Origin: an uncultured Verrucomicrobiales bacterium
GTDB lineage: Bacteria > Verrucomicrobiota > Verrucomicrobiia > Verrucomicrobiales > Akkermansiaceae
Direction of reading: 5' to 3'
DNA length: 34,399 nt
Assembly: GCA_937893015.1 (NCBI GenBank)
Contig: CALBJX010000049.1
Coordinates: 1 to 34,399 of the forward strand
Part shown: piece by piece, positions 1 through 7,272 of the stretch
How the letters are laid out: each line of letters opens with the position of its first letter
Position numbering within the stretch: position 1 is the first letter of the stretch
The notes under the pieces: generated by a model
Database searches by the model: none
Seen by the model: the letters and a program-made list of their open reading frames with translations, nothing else
Told to the model about the DNA's origin: nothing
Position numbers and translations under genes: made by a program

Positions 1-7
1 AACTCAA

Positions 8-57
8 ACTTCGTACATCGTACATCGTACTTCGTACATTCAGTTCGACAAATCCTC
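8..57. repeat. Intergenic heptamer array at window start, long repeat copy
   Basis: The segment contains imperfect tandem heptamers of the type TTCGTAC/ATCGTAC followed by a unique-looking tail. Read on the reverse strand it is identical over 50 bp to positions 11486-11535, and bases 1-29 are identical in direct orientation to 11631-11659. This makes it one copy of a dispersed intergenic element cut by the window edge. Confidence 0.9.
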
Positions 58-69
58 ATTTGTCGCCCC

Positions 70-1347
70 TCAGTCGTTGTCGATGCCCATGAAACGCAGC
101 AGCAGGTCCTCCAGCGCTTCCGAGCCGTAGCAGTCCGCTTCGTGGACACGTTGAATCTCGTTTTCTGCCTCGCTGCGGCGGGTGGATGGGCTCAGCTCGC
201 CGTCGGACTTGTCGGGTGCATGCAGATAGGCGTGCAGCGCACGGCCGTAGCGGGTTTGCAGGGCGGCGGCGGCTTTGTCGTTCTTTTGCATGGCATCGGC
301 CAGCGGCGTCAGCTCCGCCACGGCGGCGTCGGCGCTCGCGCGGTCCTTCACCTTGGCGAGGATGAGGTTGGCGTTGCGCACGCAGAGCTCGGCATTTTCG
401 CGCAGGGCGGCCACCTGCTGCTGCGCACTCTCGGGCAGGGGCGAGCCGCCGCTGAGCACCATGCCTGCCACCATGCCGAGCACCTGTGCGCGGCGCGGCG
501 TGTCAAAAATGGTGATGTGGTAGAGAGCCCCTTCCGCGCCGCCGGCGAAGACATATTCCTCACCGTTTTTGGGGATGCTGCCGGGGCCCGTGGGCATCAG
601 GGTACCGGGGGGCAACTCCCCTTCCAGCGTGTTGCCCTCCCTCTCCTTGCCTGCGATGACGGCGGTGCAGGGCTTGCCGTCGGAGTAGGTGGCTGTCTCA
701 TGGCCGTTGAAGATGGTCAGCACCCGCTCCCCTGCGGGGTTCAGAAAGTGGACATAGAGCTCATCTCCGTGTTTTACCTCCGCTACGCGCAGGTCATCCG
801 GCACGGCCAGCGTGAAACTCCCCTTTGCGCGGAAGGTGCGGGACGTGGCGGGGGCGTCGGTCGGCGGCGCGTCTTCCCGGGCGGGTCGGGCGGTGTCCCC
901 CGTCGTGTCCTCAAATCGTATCTCCTTCATCACCGCCAACATGAGCCCGGCATCGGGACTCGGGGGCAGGGTCACCAGATAAGCCGAGCCCGCAGGACCA
1001 TCGGGAATCAGAAACTCGTAGGTCTCGCTCCCGTCCTCCTGTGCGACCGACAGGCCGCGGCGTTGCTTGCCGGCGATGTCGGTGTAGCTCTTGGTCCCCC
1101 CTTCGCTTGCGGGCGGCTCAAAGCCGTTGTAAATCTCCAGCGCGGGTTTCTGTTTCGGCTTGGCGAGGGAAAAGACAAAATGGTTGTCCCCCTTGAACAC
1201 GGAGACTTCGTAGCCCGGCGGGACGGGGAAAATCACCTTGCCCCACCCTTCCGCCGTCGCCTTGGGGAAGGTGCTGACATCCGCGGCGTCCTGCGCCACA
1301 CAGGGCAGGGCGGCCAAAAGACACAGAGAAAGCGCTGTTTTCATCAT
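70..1347 (-). CDS. Exported protein with a duplicated ~110-residue domain, function unknown
   Basis: The 425-residue product begins with a short signal peptide (MMKTALSLCLLAALPCVAQ, probable cleavage after A-Q), so it should be exported to the periplasm or envelope. Two related segments follow, at about residues 36-145 and 174-300. EIYNGFE at 71-77 aligns with TIFNGHE at 211-217, and IAGKQR at 91-96 with IAGKER at 231-236, a constant offset of 140 residues. The linker (about 147-172) is rich in Pro, Ala, Asp and Thr. The C-terminal ~120 residues look helical and polar. An ATG eight codons upstream exists, but the Met-Met pair directly before the signal core is preferred because a promoter (-10 TATCAT) ends five bases before it. 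I do not recognise the family. It is transcribed away from rpsO and has no obvious operon partner within the window. Confidence 0.8.
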   Translation of the reverse strand: MMKTALSLCLLAALPCVAQDAADVSTFPKATAEGWGKVIFPVPPGYEVSVFKGDNHFVFSLAKPKQKPALEIYNGFEPPASEGGTKSYTDIAGKQRRGLSVAQEDGSETYEFLIPDGPAGSAYLVTLPPSPDAGLMLAVMKEIRFEDTTGDTARPAREDAPPTDAPATSRTFRAKGSFTLAVPDDLRVAEVKHGDELYVHFLNPAGERVLTIFNGHETATYSDGKPCTAVIAGKEREGNTLEGELPPGTLMPTGPGSIPKNGEEYVFAGGAEGALYHITIFDTPRRAQVLGMVAGMVLSGGSPLPESAQQQVAALRENAELCVRNANLILAKVKDRASADAAVAELTPLADAMQKNDKAAAALQTRYGRALHAYLHAPDKSDGELSPSTRRSEAENEIQRVHEADCYGSEALEDLLLRFMGIDND

Positions 1348-1352
1348 TCTCC

Positions 1353-1381
1353 ATGATAAGCGGCAAGGCAAACAAAGTCAA
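1353..1381 (-). promoter_or_regulatory. Promoter of the exported duplicated-domain protein
   Basis: TTGACT, a 17-bp spacer and TATCAT on the minus strand. The -10 box ends five bases before the Met-Met start, so the transcript should begin within the start region (leaderless or nearly so). Confidence 0.65.
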
Positions 1382-1386
1382 TGAAA

Positions 1387-1483
1387 AATGTACGATTTGC
1401 AATGGACGATGGACGATTTAAAAAATAGTGCGGCTGACGCCGCAGAACAGACAACACTCGTCAACCTTCGTACATCGTACATA
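1387..1483. repeat. Decayed composite intergenic repeat (heptamers, GC palindrome, heptamers)
   Basis: The left arm reads ATGTACG/ATTTGCA/ATGGACG/ATGGACG/ATTTAAA in sevens. A small palindrome GCGGC-TGAC-GCCGC follows at 1430-1443. The right arm is TTCGTAC/ATCGTAC/ATACACA near 1466-1486. The arrangement mirrors the better preserved element at 11486-11678 but has diverged. It lies between the exported protein and the rpsO terminator. Confidence 0.7.
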
Positions 1484-1488
1484 CACAG

Positions 1489-1526
1489 AACGCCCCCGCC
1501 GGGTTCGACCTTCCGGCAGGGGCGTT
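1489..1526 (-). terminator. Hairpin downstream of rpsO
   Basis: A GC-rich inverted repeat (AACGCCCC...GCCGG with CCGGC...GGGGCGTT, ten-base loop, one unpaired base each side) starts about 20 bases after the rpsO stop. There is no clear T-run, so it may stabilise the 3' end or terminate imperfectly. Confidence 0.5.
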
Positions 1527-1547
1527 GTGAGAATCGGTTGTCGACTA

Positions 1548-1796
1548 TTAGTGACGAAGACCGAGGCGGGCGAGGAGGTCCTTGTAGAGACCCTCATTCG
1601 TGCGCTTGGCATAGTCGAGCAGCTTGCGGCGCTTGGCCACCATCATGAGCAGACCGCGGCGGGAAGCATGGTCATGCTTGTGGTCCGCGAGGTGCCCCGT
1701 CAGGTGAGCGATGCGCTTGGTAAGCACGGCGACCTGGAAACCGGTGGAGCCGGTGTCCTTCTCATTCGTCTTGAAGTCGTTGACGTTGATTTCCAT
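1548..1796 (-). CDS. rpsO: 30S ribosomal protein uS15
   Basis: The 82-residue product is a small-subunit ribosomal protein that binds 16S rRNA at the central domain and nucleates platform assembly. Family signatures are plain: DTGSTGFQVAVLTKRI, then HLTGHLADHKHDHASRRGLL, then the C-terminal KRRKLLDY and LGLRH. It is a few residues shorter than the usual 89 because the N-terminal helix is short. The ATG chosen (MEINVNDF) is the one that fits the family; the reading frame stays open upstream, but that extension looks like leader sequence. It appears monocistronic, with its own promoter about 70 bases upstream and a hairpin downstream. Autoregulation through the leader is known in other bacteria; I cannot show it here. 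Confidence 0.97.
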   Translation of the reverse strand: MEINVNDFKTNEKDTGSTGFQVAVLTKRIAHLTGHLADHKHDHASRRGLLMMVAKRRKLLDYAKRTNEGLYKDLLARLGLRH

Positions 1797-1866
1797 TGTT
1801 GTATATCTTGTTTGATGTGGTTGATTTTTCGTGGCTGCGGCAAATCGACCTAGACAAGGTGCGGTG

Positions 1867-1894
1867 ATGATAGCAGGAAACGCAGCGATTGCAA
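1867..1894 (-). promoter_or_regulatory. Probable rpsO promoter
   Basis: TTGCAA, a 16-bp spacer and TATCAT on the minus strand. It would give a leader of roughly 64 nt before the rpsO ATG, unlike the very short leaders of several other genes here. Confidence 0.5.
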
Positions 1895-2023
1895 GCATAA
1901 TTTCTGCCGAAGTGTTTCATCATCGCCGTTTTCTGACCTTTTTTTCGCTCGATGTCGGATTTCTGGCTTGCCACGCCCCGCCCTGTTGTGGTAAAAGGTC
2001 GCTGCGGTTTATCCGCAACTGCG

Positions 2024-2095
2024 TGGTCTCGTGGTGTAAAGGTAGCACAAGGGATTTTGATTCCCTTTGTCTAGGTTCGAATCCTGGCGAGACTA
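2024..2095 (+). tRNA. tRNA-Gln (anticodon TTG)
   Basis: The cloverleaf can be drawn completely. The acceptor TGGTCTC pairs with GAGACTA (one G-T wobble), the anticodon stem AGGGA pairs with TCCCT around the loop TTTTGAT, and the T-arm is CTAGG-TTCGAAT-CCTGG. The anticodon TTG is at 2057-2059 and reads CAA/CAG. The 3' CCA is not encoded. A strong intrinsic terminator follows 12 bases later, so the tRNA is transcribed alone. Confidence 0.95.
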
Positions 2096-2107
2096 TCAAC
2101 TTTTTCT

Positions 2108-2142
2108 AAACGCAGCAAAGTGTTCTGCTTTGCTGCGTTTTT
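2108..2142 (+). terminator. Intrinsic terminator after tRNA-Gln
   Basis: A perfect 13-bp stem (AAACGCAGCAAAG with CTTTGCTGCGTTT, seven-base loop) runs into five T. It ends 13 bases before the prfA start codon, so it insulates prfA or lets some tRNA transcripts read through into it. Confidence 0.9.
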
Positions 2143-2155
2143 CGTCGCCTCTCTT

Positions 2156-3229
2156 ATGGATTACGCCCCCCTTATCGAGAAACGCCGCGCCCGCTTGGCG
2201 GAGCTGGAGTCGCAGATTGCCGACCCTGCTCTGTTCTCTGATGCAGCGCGGGCAGGGGAGCTGATGCGCGAACACCGCCGCACGCAGGAGCTGCTGCGGG
2301 ATTGGGAGACGCTGCTTGCTGAGCGGCAGCAGGCGGAGGACGCCCGCGCCCTGGTGTCCTCGGAGGATGCCGAGATGGCCGAGCTGGCTGCAGCCGAGCT
2401 CGCGGAGCTGGAGCCCCACATCGCGGAGCTCACGGAGCGCGTGCAATACAGTCTGCTGCCCCGCGACGCCACGGAGGACCGCGACGCGCTCATCGAGCTG
2501 CGCGCAGGCACGGGCGGGGATGAAGCGGCCCTCTTTGCGGGCGACCTGCTGGAGATGTACCGCCGCTATGCCGAGACGCGCGGCTGGAAGTTTGAGATAC
2601 TGGATGCTTGCCCGAATGACATCGGCGGCTTTAAGGAGGCGACCGTGCGCGTGAGCGGGGAGGAGGTTTTCCGTTTCCTGAAATACGAGAGCGGCGTTCA
2701 CCGCGTGCAGCGCGTGCCCGCCACGGAGACACAGGGGCGCATCCACACCTCCACGGCGACGGTGGCTGTGCTGCCCGAGGCGGAGGAGGTGGACGTCGTC
2801 ATCCGCCCCGAGGACCTGCGCATCGAAACCTGCCGCAGCGGCGGTGCCGGCGGCCAGCATGTGAACCGCACGGAGTCCGCCGTGCAGATTTTCCACCTGC
2901 CTACGGGCATCATGGTGCGTTGCGAGCAGGAGCGTTCCCAGCTCAAGAATCGCGAAACGGGCATGAAGATTCTCCGCGCCCGCCTCTTTGAGATGAAGCA
3001 GCGCGAGGCGCAGCAGAGCTACTCCGCCCAACGCCGCGCCCTCATCGGCAGCGGCGGCCGAGAGGAGAAAATCCGCACCTACAACTTCCCGCAGAACCGC
3101 CTCACCGACCACCGCATCGGCTACACGGCCTACAATCTCGACATTGTGGTCACCACGGGCGCACTGGACGAGCTCATCGCCCACATGCAGCGTGCCGAGA
3201 TGGAGGAGCGCATGGAAGAATTACAATAA
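2156..3229 (+). CDS. prfA: Peptide chain release factor 1
   Basis: The 357-residue cytoplasmic factor recognises UAA/UAG in the ribosomal A site and triggers peptidyl-tRNA hydrolysis. The catalytic GGQ is at residues 232-234. The stop-codon-reading tripeptide is PAT at 188-190, which is the RF1 form (PxT) and not the RF2 form (SPF). The N-terminal half is the usual Glu/Arg-rich helical domain, and the C-terminus ends in the family pattern PQNRLTDHRIG followed by a short helix. Length matches the family. The start at MDYAPLIEKRR is chosen because the upstream extension would run through the tRNA terminator. prmC follows after 11 bases, so the factor and its modifying enzyme are co-transcribed, as in many bacteria. 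Confidence 0.97.
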   Translation: MDYAPLIEKRRARLAELESQIADPALFSDAARAGELMREHRRTQELLRDWETLLAERQQAEDARALVSSEDAEMAELAAAELAELEPHIAELTERVQYSLLPRDATEDRDALIELRAGTGGDEAALFAGDLLEMYRRYAETRGWKFEILDACPNDIGGFKEATVRVSGEEVFRFLKYESGVHRVQRVPATETQGRIHTSTATVAVLPEAEEVDVVIRPEDLRIETCRSGGAGGQHVNRTESAVQIFHLPTGIMVRCEQERSQLKNRETGMKILRARLFEMKQREAQQSYSAQRRALIGSGGREEKIRTYNFPQNRLTDHRIGYTAYNLDIVVTTGALDELIAHMQRAEMEERMEELQ

Positions 3230-3240
3230 GGCATACGCAG

Positions 3241-4161
3241 ATGAAAACCATCAAAGATATTCTGACCTCCGGCACGGCGTATTTGGAAGAGCGCGGCGTG
3301 GAGGGGGCGCGGCATTCCATGCAGAGCCTCATGGTGCATGTGCTGGGCTGCAACAGGACGTGGCTGTATCTGCACTATGACGACCCGATGAGCGAGGCGC
3401 AGCTGGCCCCGCTGCGCGAGCTGCTGCGGCAGCGCGGCAAGGGGGTGCCCCTGCAACACCTGCTCGGCAGCACGGAGTTCTACCGCCGAGAGTTCCGCAC
3501 GGATGCTCGCGCGCTCATCCCCCGCCCCGAGACGGAGGAGCTCGTTGAAATGGCTCTCTCCATGGCACCGCGGAGCAAGGGCATGCGCGTGTTGGATATG
3601 GGCTGCGGCAGCGGCATCATCGGCATCACGCTCGCGCTGGAGCTGGCGGCGCAGCAGCCCGAAGTGGTGATGGCGGATATCTCTGAGGCGGCTCTTTCCC
3701 TGACTCTGGAGAACGCAACCGCCCTCGGCGCGAAGGTGAAGACCTACCGCAGCAACCTCTTCTCCGCCTGGGATGCCCCTGCGGAGAGCGGTATCATCCC
3801 GCCCGAGGCCTTTGCGCTGGTGCTGGCGAATCTGCCCTATGTGCCAGACGGCGAACAGGTGGCCGCCGAGGTGGGGCACGACCCCGCGACCGCACTCTAC
3901 GGCGGTCCCGATGGGCTGGATATCGTGCGCCGTTTCCTGTCGGACGCCCTGCCGCACCTTGCGGACAAGGCGCTCGTGATGCTGGAGGTGGGGCACGACC
4001 AAGGCGAAGCGACCCGCGCGGAGATGGAACGCCTCGGCTACACGGACACGCGCGTGCTCACGGACATGAGCGGCAAGCCCCGCTTCCCCATGGGCTACGC
4101 CCCCGTGAAACCCTGCCCCGCCGAATCAACGGAACAAACGACAGACGATGACGCTCTTTGA
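3241..4161 (+). CDS. prmC: Release factor glutamine methyltransferase (N5-glutamine)
   Basis: The 306-residue product should methylate the glutamine of the GGQ motif in release factors using S-adenosylmethionine. It has the PrmC/HemK layout: a helical N-terminal substrate domain (about 1-85), the family segment LIPRPETEELV near residue 95, the SAM-binding motif DMGCGSG at 119-125, and the catalytic motif at 197-200. That last motif reads NLPY instead of the canonical NPPY, a change in the loop that holds the substrate amide. The C-terminus has a short acidic tail (TTDDDAL) that overlaps the next gene by 14 bases. Position directly after prfA supports the assignment. Confidence in family is high; the effect of the Leu is not known. 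Confidence 0.94.
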   Translation: MKTIKDILTSGTAYLEERGVEGARHSMQSLMVHVLGCNRTWLYLHYDDPMSEAQLAPLRELLRQRGKGVPLQHLLGSTEFYRREFRTDARALIPRPETEELVEMALSMAPRSKGMRVLDMGCGSGIIGITLALELAAQQPEVVMADISEAALSLTLENATALGAKVKTYRSNLFSAWDAPAESGIIPPEAFALVLANLPYVPDGEQVAAEVGHDPATALYGGPDGLDIVRRFLSDALPHLADKALVMLEVGHDQGEATRAEMERLGYTDTRVLTDMSGKPRFPMGYAPVKPCPAESTEQTTDDDAL

Positions 4162-4846
4162 CCTAGAATGGCGGGATGAGTACCTGATTTTCCCCGCGGT
4201 GAAACGCGCCGTCTCCGTGCTGGCGAAGGTGACGGCATGGGGCTTTGTTGCCGCCGCGGCACTTTGGCTGCTGGGCTTGGCTCTGCTGGTGGGGGAGCTG
4301 GGGCTTCTTTCTGCTGCCGGGGACTCCGATGAAGCCCTTGTTTGGTTGTCCCGTTGTGAGATGATTCAATTCCTCGGCGGGGTAGGGCGCGAGTTTCTGC
4401 TGGCCTTGCTTCTGCCCTGCCTATACCTGCTGGCGCTGTGGTGCCACCAAGTGCTCGTGGCGGGGCGGGGAACGGCGGTCACGCGTTGGCTGCTGCTCTT
4501 CCTGCTCTTGTTTGCCTTTCTCCACCCTGTATGCGAGGCCCGGCTGTTGTTGAGCGGCAAACCCCTGCTGGCGAATCAACTGCTCTTGCCCGCCGTGCTC
4601 TATACAGTATTGCCCTGCGTCTTTGCCCTGAACTGGTTCCGCATGGCTGCTCTCCCCCTGCGCTATCGTCTCCTTCTGCTGTGTTTTCTCCTCGCGCTTT
4701 TGGGAAATTACATCCTCTGTGGCTCCCTCTGCGTCTTCCTGCTGCCCTGTTTTTCCTTTGTCCCCCTGCGCCGTTTGGCCGCCTATGCCCCGCTCATCGT
4801 GAGCCTGCCGCCGAAAGACGAGCCACTCCACGAAAAAACGATCTGA
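4148..4846 (+). CDS. Integral membrane protein, function unknown
   Basis: The 232-residue product has a short polar N-terminus (MTLFDLEWRDEYLIF) and about five hydrophobic segments, near residues 28-52, 78-100, 112-130, 140-160 and 172-200, with Leu-rich stretches such as LLLLCFLLALLG. The C-terminus is short and hydrophilic. It starts inside the 3' end of prmC (14-base overlap), so it is translationally coupled to the release-factor operon. No motif identifies a function. The stop codon lies inside the stem of the terminator that ends the operon. Confidence 0.8.
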   Translation: MTLFDLEWRDEYLIFPAVKRAVSVLAKVTAWGFVAAAALWLLGLALLVGELGLLSAAGDSDEALVWLSRCEMIQFLGGVGREFLLALLLPCLYLLALWCHQVLVAGRGTAVTRWLLLFLLLFAFLHPVCEARLLLSGKPLLANQLLLPAVLYTVLPCVFALNWFRMAALPLRYRLLLLCFLLALLGNYILCGSLCVFLLPCFSFVPLRRLAAYAPLIVSLPPKDEPLHEKTI

Positions 4847-4866
4847 GCATCGCTCAGATCGTTTTT
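4834..4866. terminator. Bidirectional terminator between the prfA operon and maeB
   Basis: A perfect 15-bp stem (AAAAACGATCTGAGC with GCTCAGATCGTTTTT, three-base loop) has A-run and T-run flanks, so it can act on both converging transcripts. The last codons and stop of the upstream membrane protein form part of the stem. Confidence 0.9.
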
Positions 4867-4874
4867 CATCATTC

Positions 4875-4916
4875 GGCGGCGCCGCCGCCCGAATTTCTCA
4901 ATTTGTCATTTGTCAA
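4875..4916. repeat. GC palindrome plus ATTTGTC heptamers after maeB
   Basis: A perfect palindrome GGCGGCGCCGCC is followed by CCGAATTTCTC and heptamers ATTTGTC/ATTTGTC/AATCAC that run up to the maeB stop codon. The same order (GC palindrome, AATTTC, heptamers) is found at 23959-24006. Confidence 0.75.
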
Positions 4917-6227
4917 TCACTTGTAGCTGTCCACCAGCGCGTGGGTGCGCTGACGCACGGCTGCCACGCGGGCGCGGAGCTGAGCACGGTATTCCTCCAC
5001 ATCGGGCATGGGCTTGCGCGCCACGCCGGAGATGACGGCGGCCTCCGCAATGGCGGGGCAGAGGTACTCAATCATGCGCGGGTCGAAAGGCTTGGGAATC
5101 ACATAGTCCAGACCGAACTTCAACGGCACGCCGCCGTTGGCATCCACCACCTCTTGCGGCACTTCTTCGCGGGCAAGATCGGCCAGACCGCGGGCTGCGG
5201 CAATCTTCATGGCCTCGCTGATGGAGGTGGCGCCCATGTCGAGGGCGGCGCGGAAGATGTAGGGGAAGCAGCTCACGTTGTTCACCTGGTTCGGCCAGTC
5301 GGAGCGGCCGCTGCCCATGATGCAGTCGGGGCGGGCGGCCTTGGCCTCCTCGTAGGTGATTTCGGGGTCGGGGTTGGCACAGGCGAAGATGATGGGGTTC
5401 GGCGCCATGCTCTTCACCATCTCGGGCTTCAGGATGCCCTTCTTGGAGAGGCCGAGGAAGATATCCGCCCCCTGCAGGGCAACCTCCATCGTGCAGTCCT
5501 CACTCTGGGCGAACATGGCCTTGGTGGGGTGCAGGTCCAGGCGGCCCGTGTGGATGAGCCCCTTGGAGTCAAACATGAAAATATTCTCGCGGCGGATGCC
5601 GAGCGCCATGTAGAAGCGCGCGCAGGCAATGCCCGCCGCACCTGCGCCGCTCACCACGCAGCGCATATCCTGGAGCTGGCGGCCCGTGAGGTGCGCGGCG
5701 TTCAGCAGAGCCGCGCCGGAAATCACCGCCGTGCCGTGCTGGTCGTCATGGAACACGGGGATGTTCATTTCCTCGCGCAGACGCTGCTCGACGATGAAGC
5801 ATTCGGGGGCTTTGATATCTTCGAGATTGATGGCACCGAAGGTGGGCTCCATGGTCTTGATGACCTCGATGAGCGTTTCGGGCTTCTTGATGTCGAGCTC
5901 GATGTCGAACACATCCACATCGGCGTAAATCTTGAAGAGCAGGCCCTTGCCTTCCATCACGGGCTTGGAGGCATGCGCACCGATGTTGCCGAGTCCGAGC
6001 ACCGCCGTGCCGTTGCTGATGACGCCCACCAGATTGTTGCGGTTGGTGTAGAGCGCGGACTTGTTCGTGTCCTCCGCAATCTCCAGACAGGGGACGGCCA
6101 CACCGGGGGAGTACGCCACCGTGAGGTCATCGATGGAGAAACAGGACTTGCAGGGCAGCACCTCCAGCTTTCCGGGGCGGGGCTGCTCGTGGTAACGCAG
6201 GGCTTTTTCGGCAAGAGTTTCGCTCAT
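4917..6227 (-). CDS. maeB: Malic enzyme, short form without phosphotransacetylase domain
   Basis: The 436-residue cytoplasmic enzyme decarboxylates malate to pyruvate and CO2 with reduction of NAD(P). Visible family elements: the catalytic tyrosine in LTVAYSPGVAVPC (Y39), the catalytic lysine in GKGLLFKIYADVDVF (K94), metal ligands in NLEDIKAPECF (E136, D137) and VFHDDQHGTA (D161/D162), and the dinucleotide-binding GAGAAG at 194-199. It closely follows the MaeB N-terminal domain but ends at about 436 residues, so the C-terminal phosphotransacetylase-like domain of E. coli MaeB is absent. I cannot decide NAD versus NADP preference from the fold region. It is monocistronic, with a clear promoter 17 bases from the start and a bidirectional terminator downstream. 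Confidence 0.93.
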   Translation of the reverse strand: MSETLAEKALRYHEQPRPGKLEVLPCKSCFSIDDLTVAYSPGVAVPCLEIAEDTNKSALYTNRNNLVGVISNGTAVLGLGNIGAHASKPVMEGKGLLFKIYADVDVFDIELDIKKPETLIEVIKTMEPTFGAINLEDIKAPECFIVEQRLREEMNIPVFHDDQHGTAVISGAALLNAAHLTGRQLQDMRCVVSGAGAAGIACARFYMALGIRRENIFMFDSKGLIHTGRLDLHPTKAMFAQSEDCTMEVALQGADIFLGLSKKGILKPEMVKSMAPNPIIFACANPDPEITYEEAKAARPDCIMGSGRSDWPNQVNNVSCFPYIFRAALDMGATSISEAMKIAAARGLADLAREEVPQEVVDANGGVPLKFGLDYVIPKPFDPRMIEYLCPAIAEAAVISGVARKPMPDVEEYRAQLRARVAAVRQRTHALVDSYK

Positions 6228-6250
6228 AACATCAAAAAAGGTGAAGCAGC

Positions 6251-6278
6251 ATTATATAAAATACAGCGGGGAATGCAA
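6251..6278 (-). promoter_or_regulatory. maeB promoter
   Basis: TTGCAT, a 16-bp spacer and a consensus TATAAT on the minus strand. The expected transcription start is about 17 nt before the ATG. Confidence 0.7.
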
Positions 6279-6331
6279 GGTAAAAGTATGTCCTTAAAGT
6301 CGGAAATACGCGGATGTACGGTGACATCCCT

Positions 6332-7078
6332 TCACGCCTTCTTCGTCAGGCAGTACCAGAAGAAGAGGGAATTGTGCACGAGGTAGCGCTTGAAGAGACG
6401 GCGGGGTTCCTTGTAGATGCGGTAGAGCCATTCAAGGCCGTGGTCGCGCATCCAGAGGGGGGCTTGTTGCACCATGCCTGCATGGAAATTGAAGGCTGCA
6501 CCCACGCCGAAGTAGAGGGCGGGCGGCAGTTGCTCAAGGTGGTTGAAGAGCCAGCGCTCCTGCTTCGGGCAGCCGAGACCGACCCACACGCAGTTCGCCC
6601 CGCTTTCGCGGATGGCGGTGAGCATGCGCTCGTCTTCACCCTCCGGCCACGGGGGCATGGGCGGGCAGTAGCGACCCGCTACCTGTGCGCCGGGGAACTG
6701 ACGCTCCAGATTCTCGCAGAGCTTGTCGCAGCACTCCTCCGTGCCGCCGAGCAGAAAGTGGCGCACGCCATGTGTGCGCCCTTTGTCCCACATGTTCGCC
6801 ATCATGGAGGAACCATAGAGGCGCGTGGCGGGGGCGCCCTTGCGCTTCAGCAGCCACACGATGGGCATGCCGTCCGGGCAGATGAAAGAAAACTTCTTCA
6901 TGCCCTCGCCGTAGGGCTCTTCGTGCAGCATGCGGGTGAGCACATGCACATCGGAGTGGGCAATCAGCACGGGCTTGTCCGTCTCCCCCGCCAGCGCGGC
7001 GAAGACACCCGACGCCGCGTCCATCTCTGCGGTGACGTAGGGAATCCCGAATACTGTTTCCGTGGCAAGCTCGCTCAT
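6332..7078 (-). CDS. WecG/TagA/CpsF family glycosyltransferase (GT26)
   Basis: The 248-residue product matches the family that adds N-acetylmannosamine-type sugars onto undecaprenyl-linked intermediates during teichoic acid, exopolysaccharide or enterobacterial common antigen synthesis, working at the cytoplasmic face of the membrane. The family blocks appear in order: CPDGMPIVW, RLYGSSMM, WVGLGCPKQERW, FGVGAAFNFHAG and the basic C-terminal region APLWMRDHGLEWLYR followed by EPRRLFKRYL. The C-terminal basic and aromatic residues are those thought to associate with membrane and lipid carrier. It stands alone, with no polysaccharide cluster beside it, so the sugar and the polymer cannot be named. 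A promoter sits right before the start, giving a leader of only a few bases. Confidence 0.9.
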   Translation of the reverse strand: MSELATETVFGIPYVTAEMDAASGVFAALAGETDKPVLIAHSDVHVLTRMLHEEPYGEGMKKFSFICPDGMPIVWLLKRKGAPATRLYGSSMMANMWDKGRTHGVRHFLLGGTEECCDKLCENLERQFPGAQVAGRYCPPMPPWPEGEDERMLTAIRESGANCVWVGLGCPKQERWLFNHLEQLPPALYFGVGAAFNFHAGMVQQAPLWMRDHGLEWLYRIYKEPRRLFKRYLVHNSLFFWYCLTKKA

Positions 7079-7087
7079 GCGCCCGCC

Positions 7088-7116
7088 ACCATACCGCAGA
7101 ACGGCGCGGGAGTCAA
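7088..7116 (-). promoter_or_regulatory. Promoter of the glycosyltransferase gene
   Basis: TTGACT, a 17-bp spacer and TATGGT on the minus strand. The -10 box ends nine bases before the ATG, so the leader should be about two to four nt. Confidence 0.55.
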
Positions 7117-7195
7117 GTACATGATGTGCGAAGAACGATGTGTGCGACGTTGGCGTTCCGCTCGTTTCCGTCTTCGCTTCAATTTATCTTCGTGC

Positions 7196-7229
7196 TTTAT
7201 TTCGCCAAATAATTCGCCAAATAATTCGC
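7196..7229. repeat. 34-bp iteron repeat upstream of the Fic gene, copy 1
   Basis: The repeat consists of a TTTAT lead and two and a half copies of the 12-bp unit TTCGCCAAATAA. An identical 34-bp copy in the same orientation starts one base after the Fic stop codon (8230-8263). This copy ends eight bases before the -35 box of the Fic promoter, a natural place for an operator. Confidence 0.95.
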
Positions 7230-7237
7230 TGAGGAGA

Positions 7238-7266
7238 TTGACAAAGGAATTGAATCTGCATATACT
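7238..7266 (+). promoter_or_regulatory. Fic gene promoter, predicted leaderless start
   Basis: A consensus TTGACA, a 17-bp spacer and TATACT. The -10 box is followed by exactly six bases and then the ATG, so transcription should start at the A of the start codon. No ribosome-binding sequence is present. Confidence 0.8.
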
Positions 7267-7272
7267 TACTGT

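Noticed and set aside
142..1356. A 404-codon plus-strand frame over the first gene
   Set aside because: The minus strand carries a signal peptide, a duplicated domain and a promoter; the plus-strand frame has none of these.
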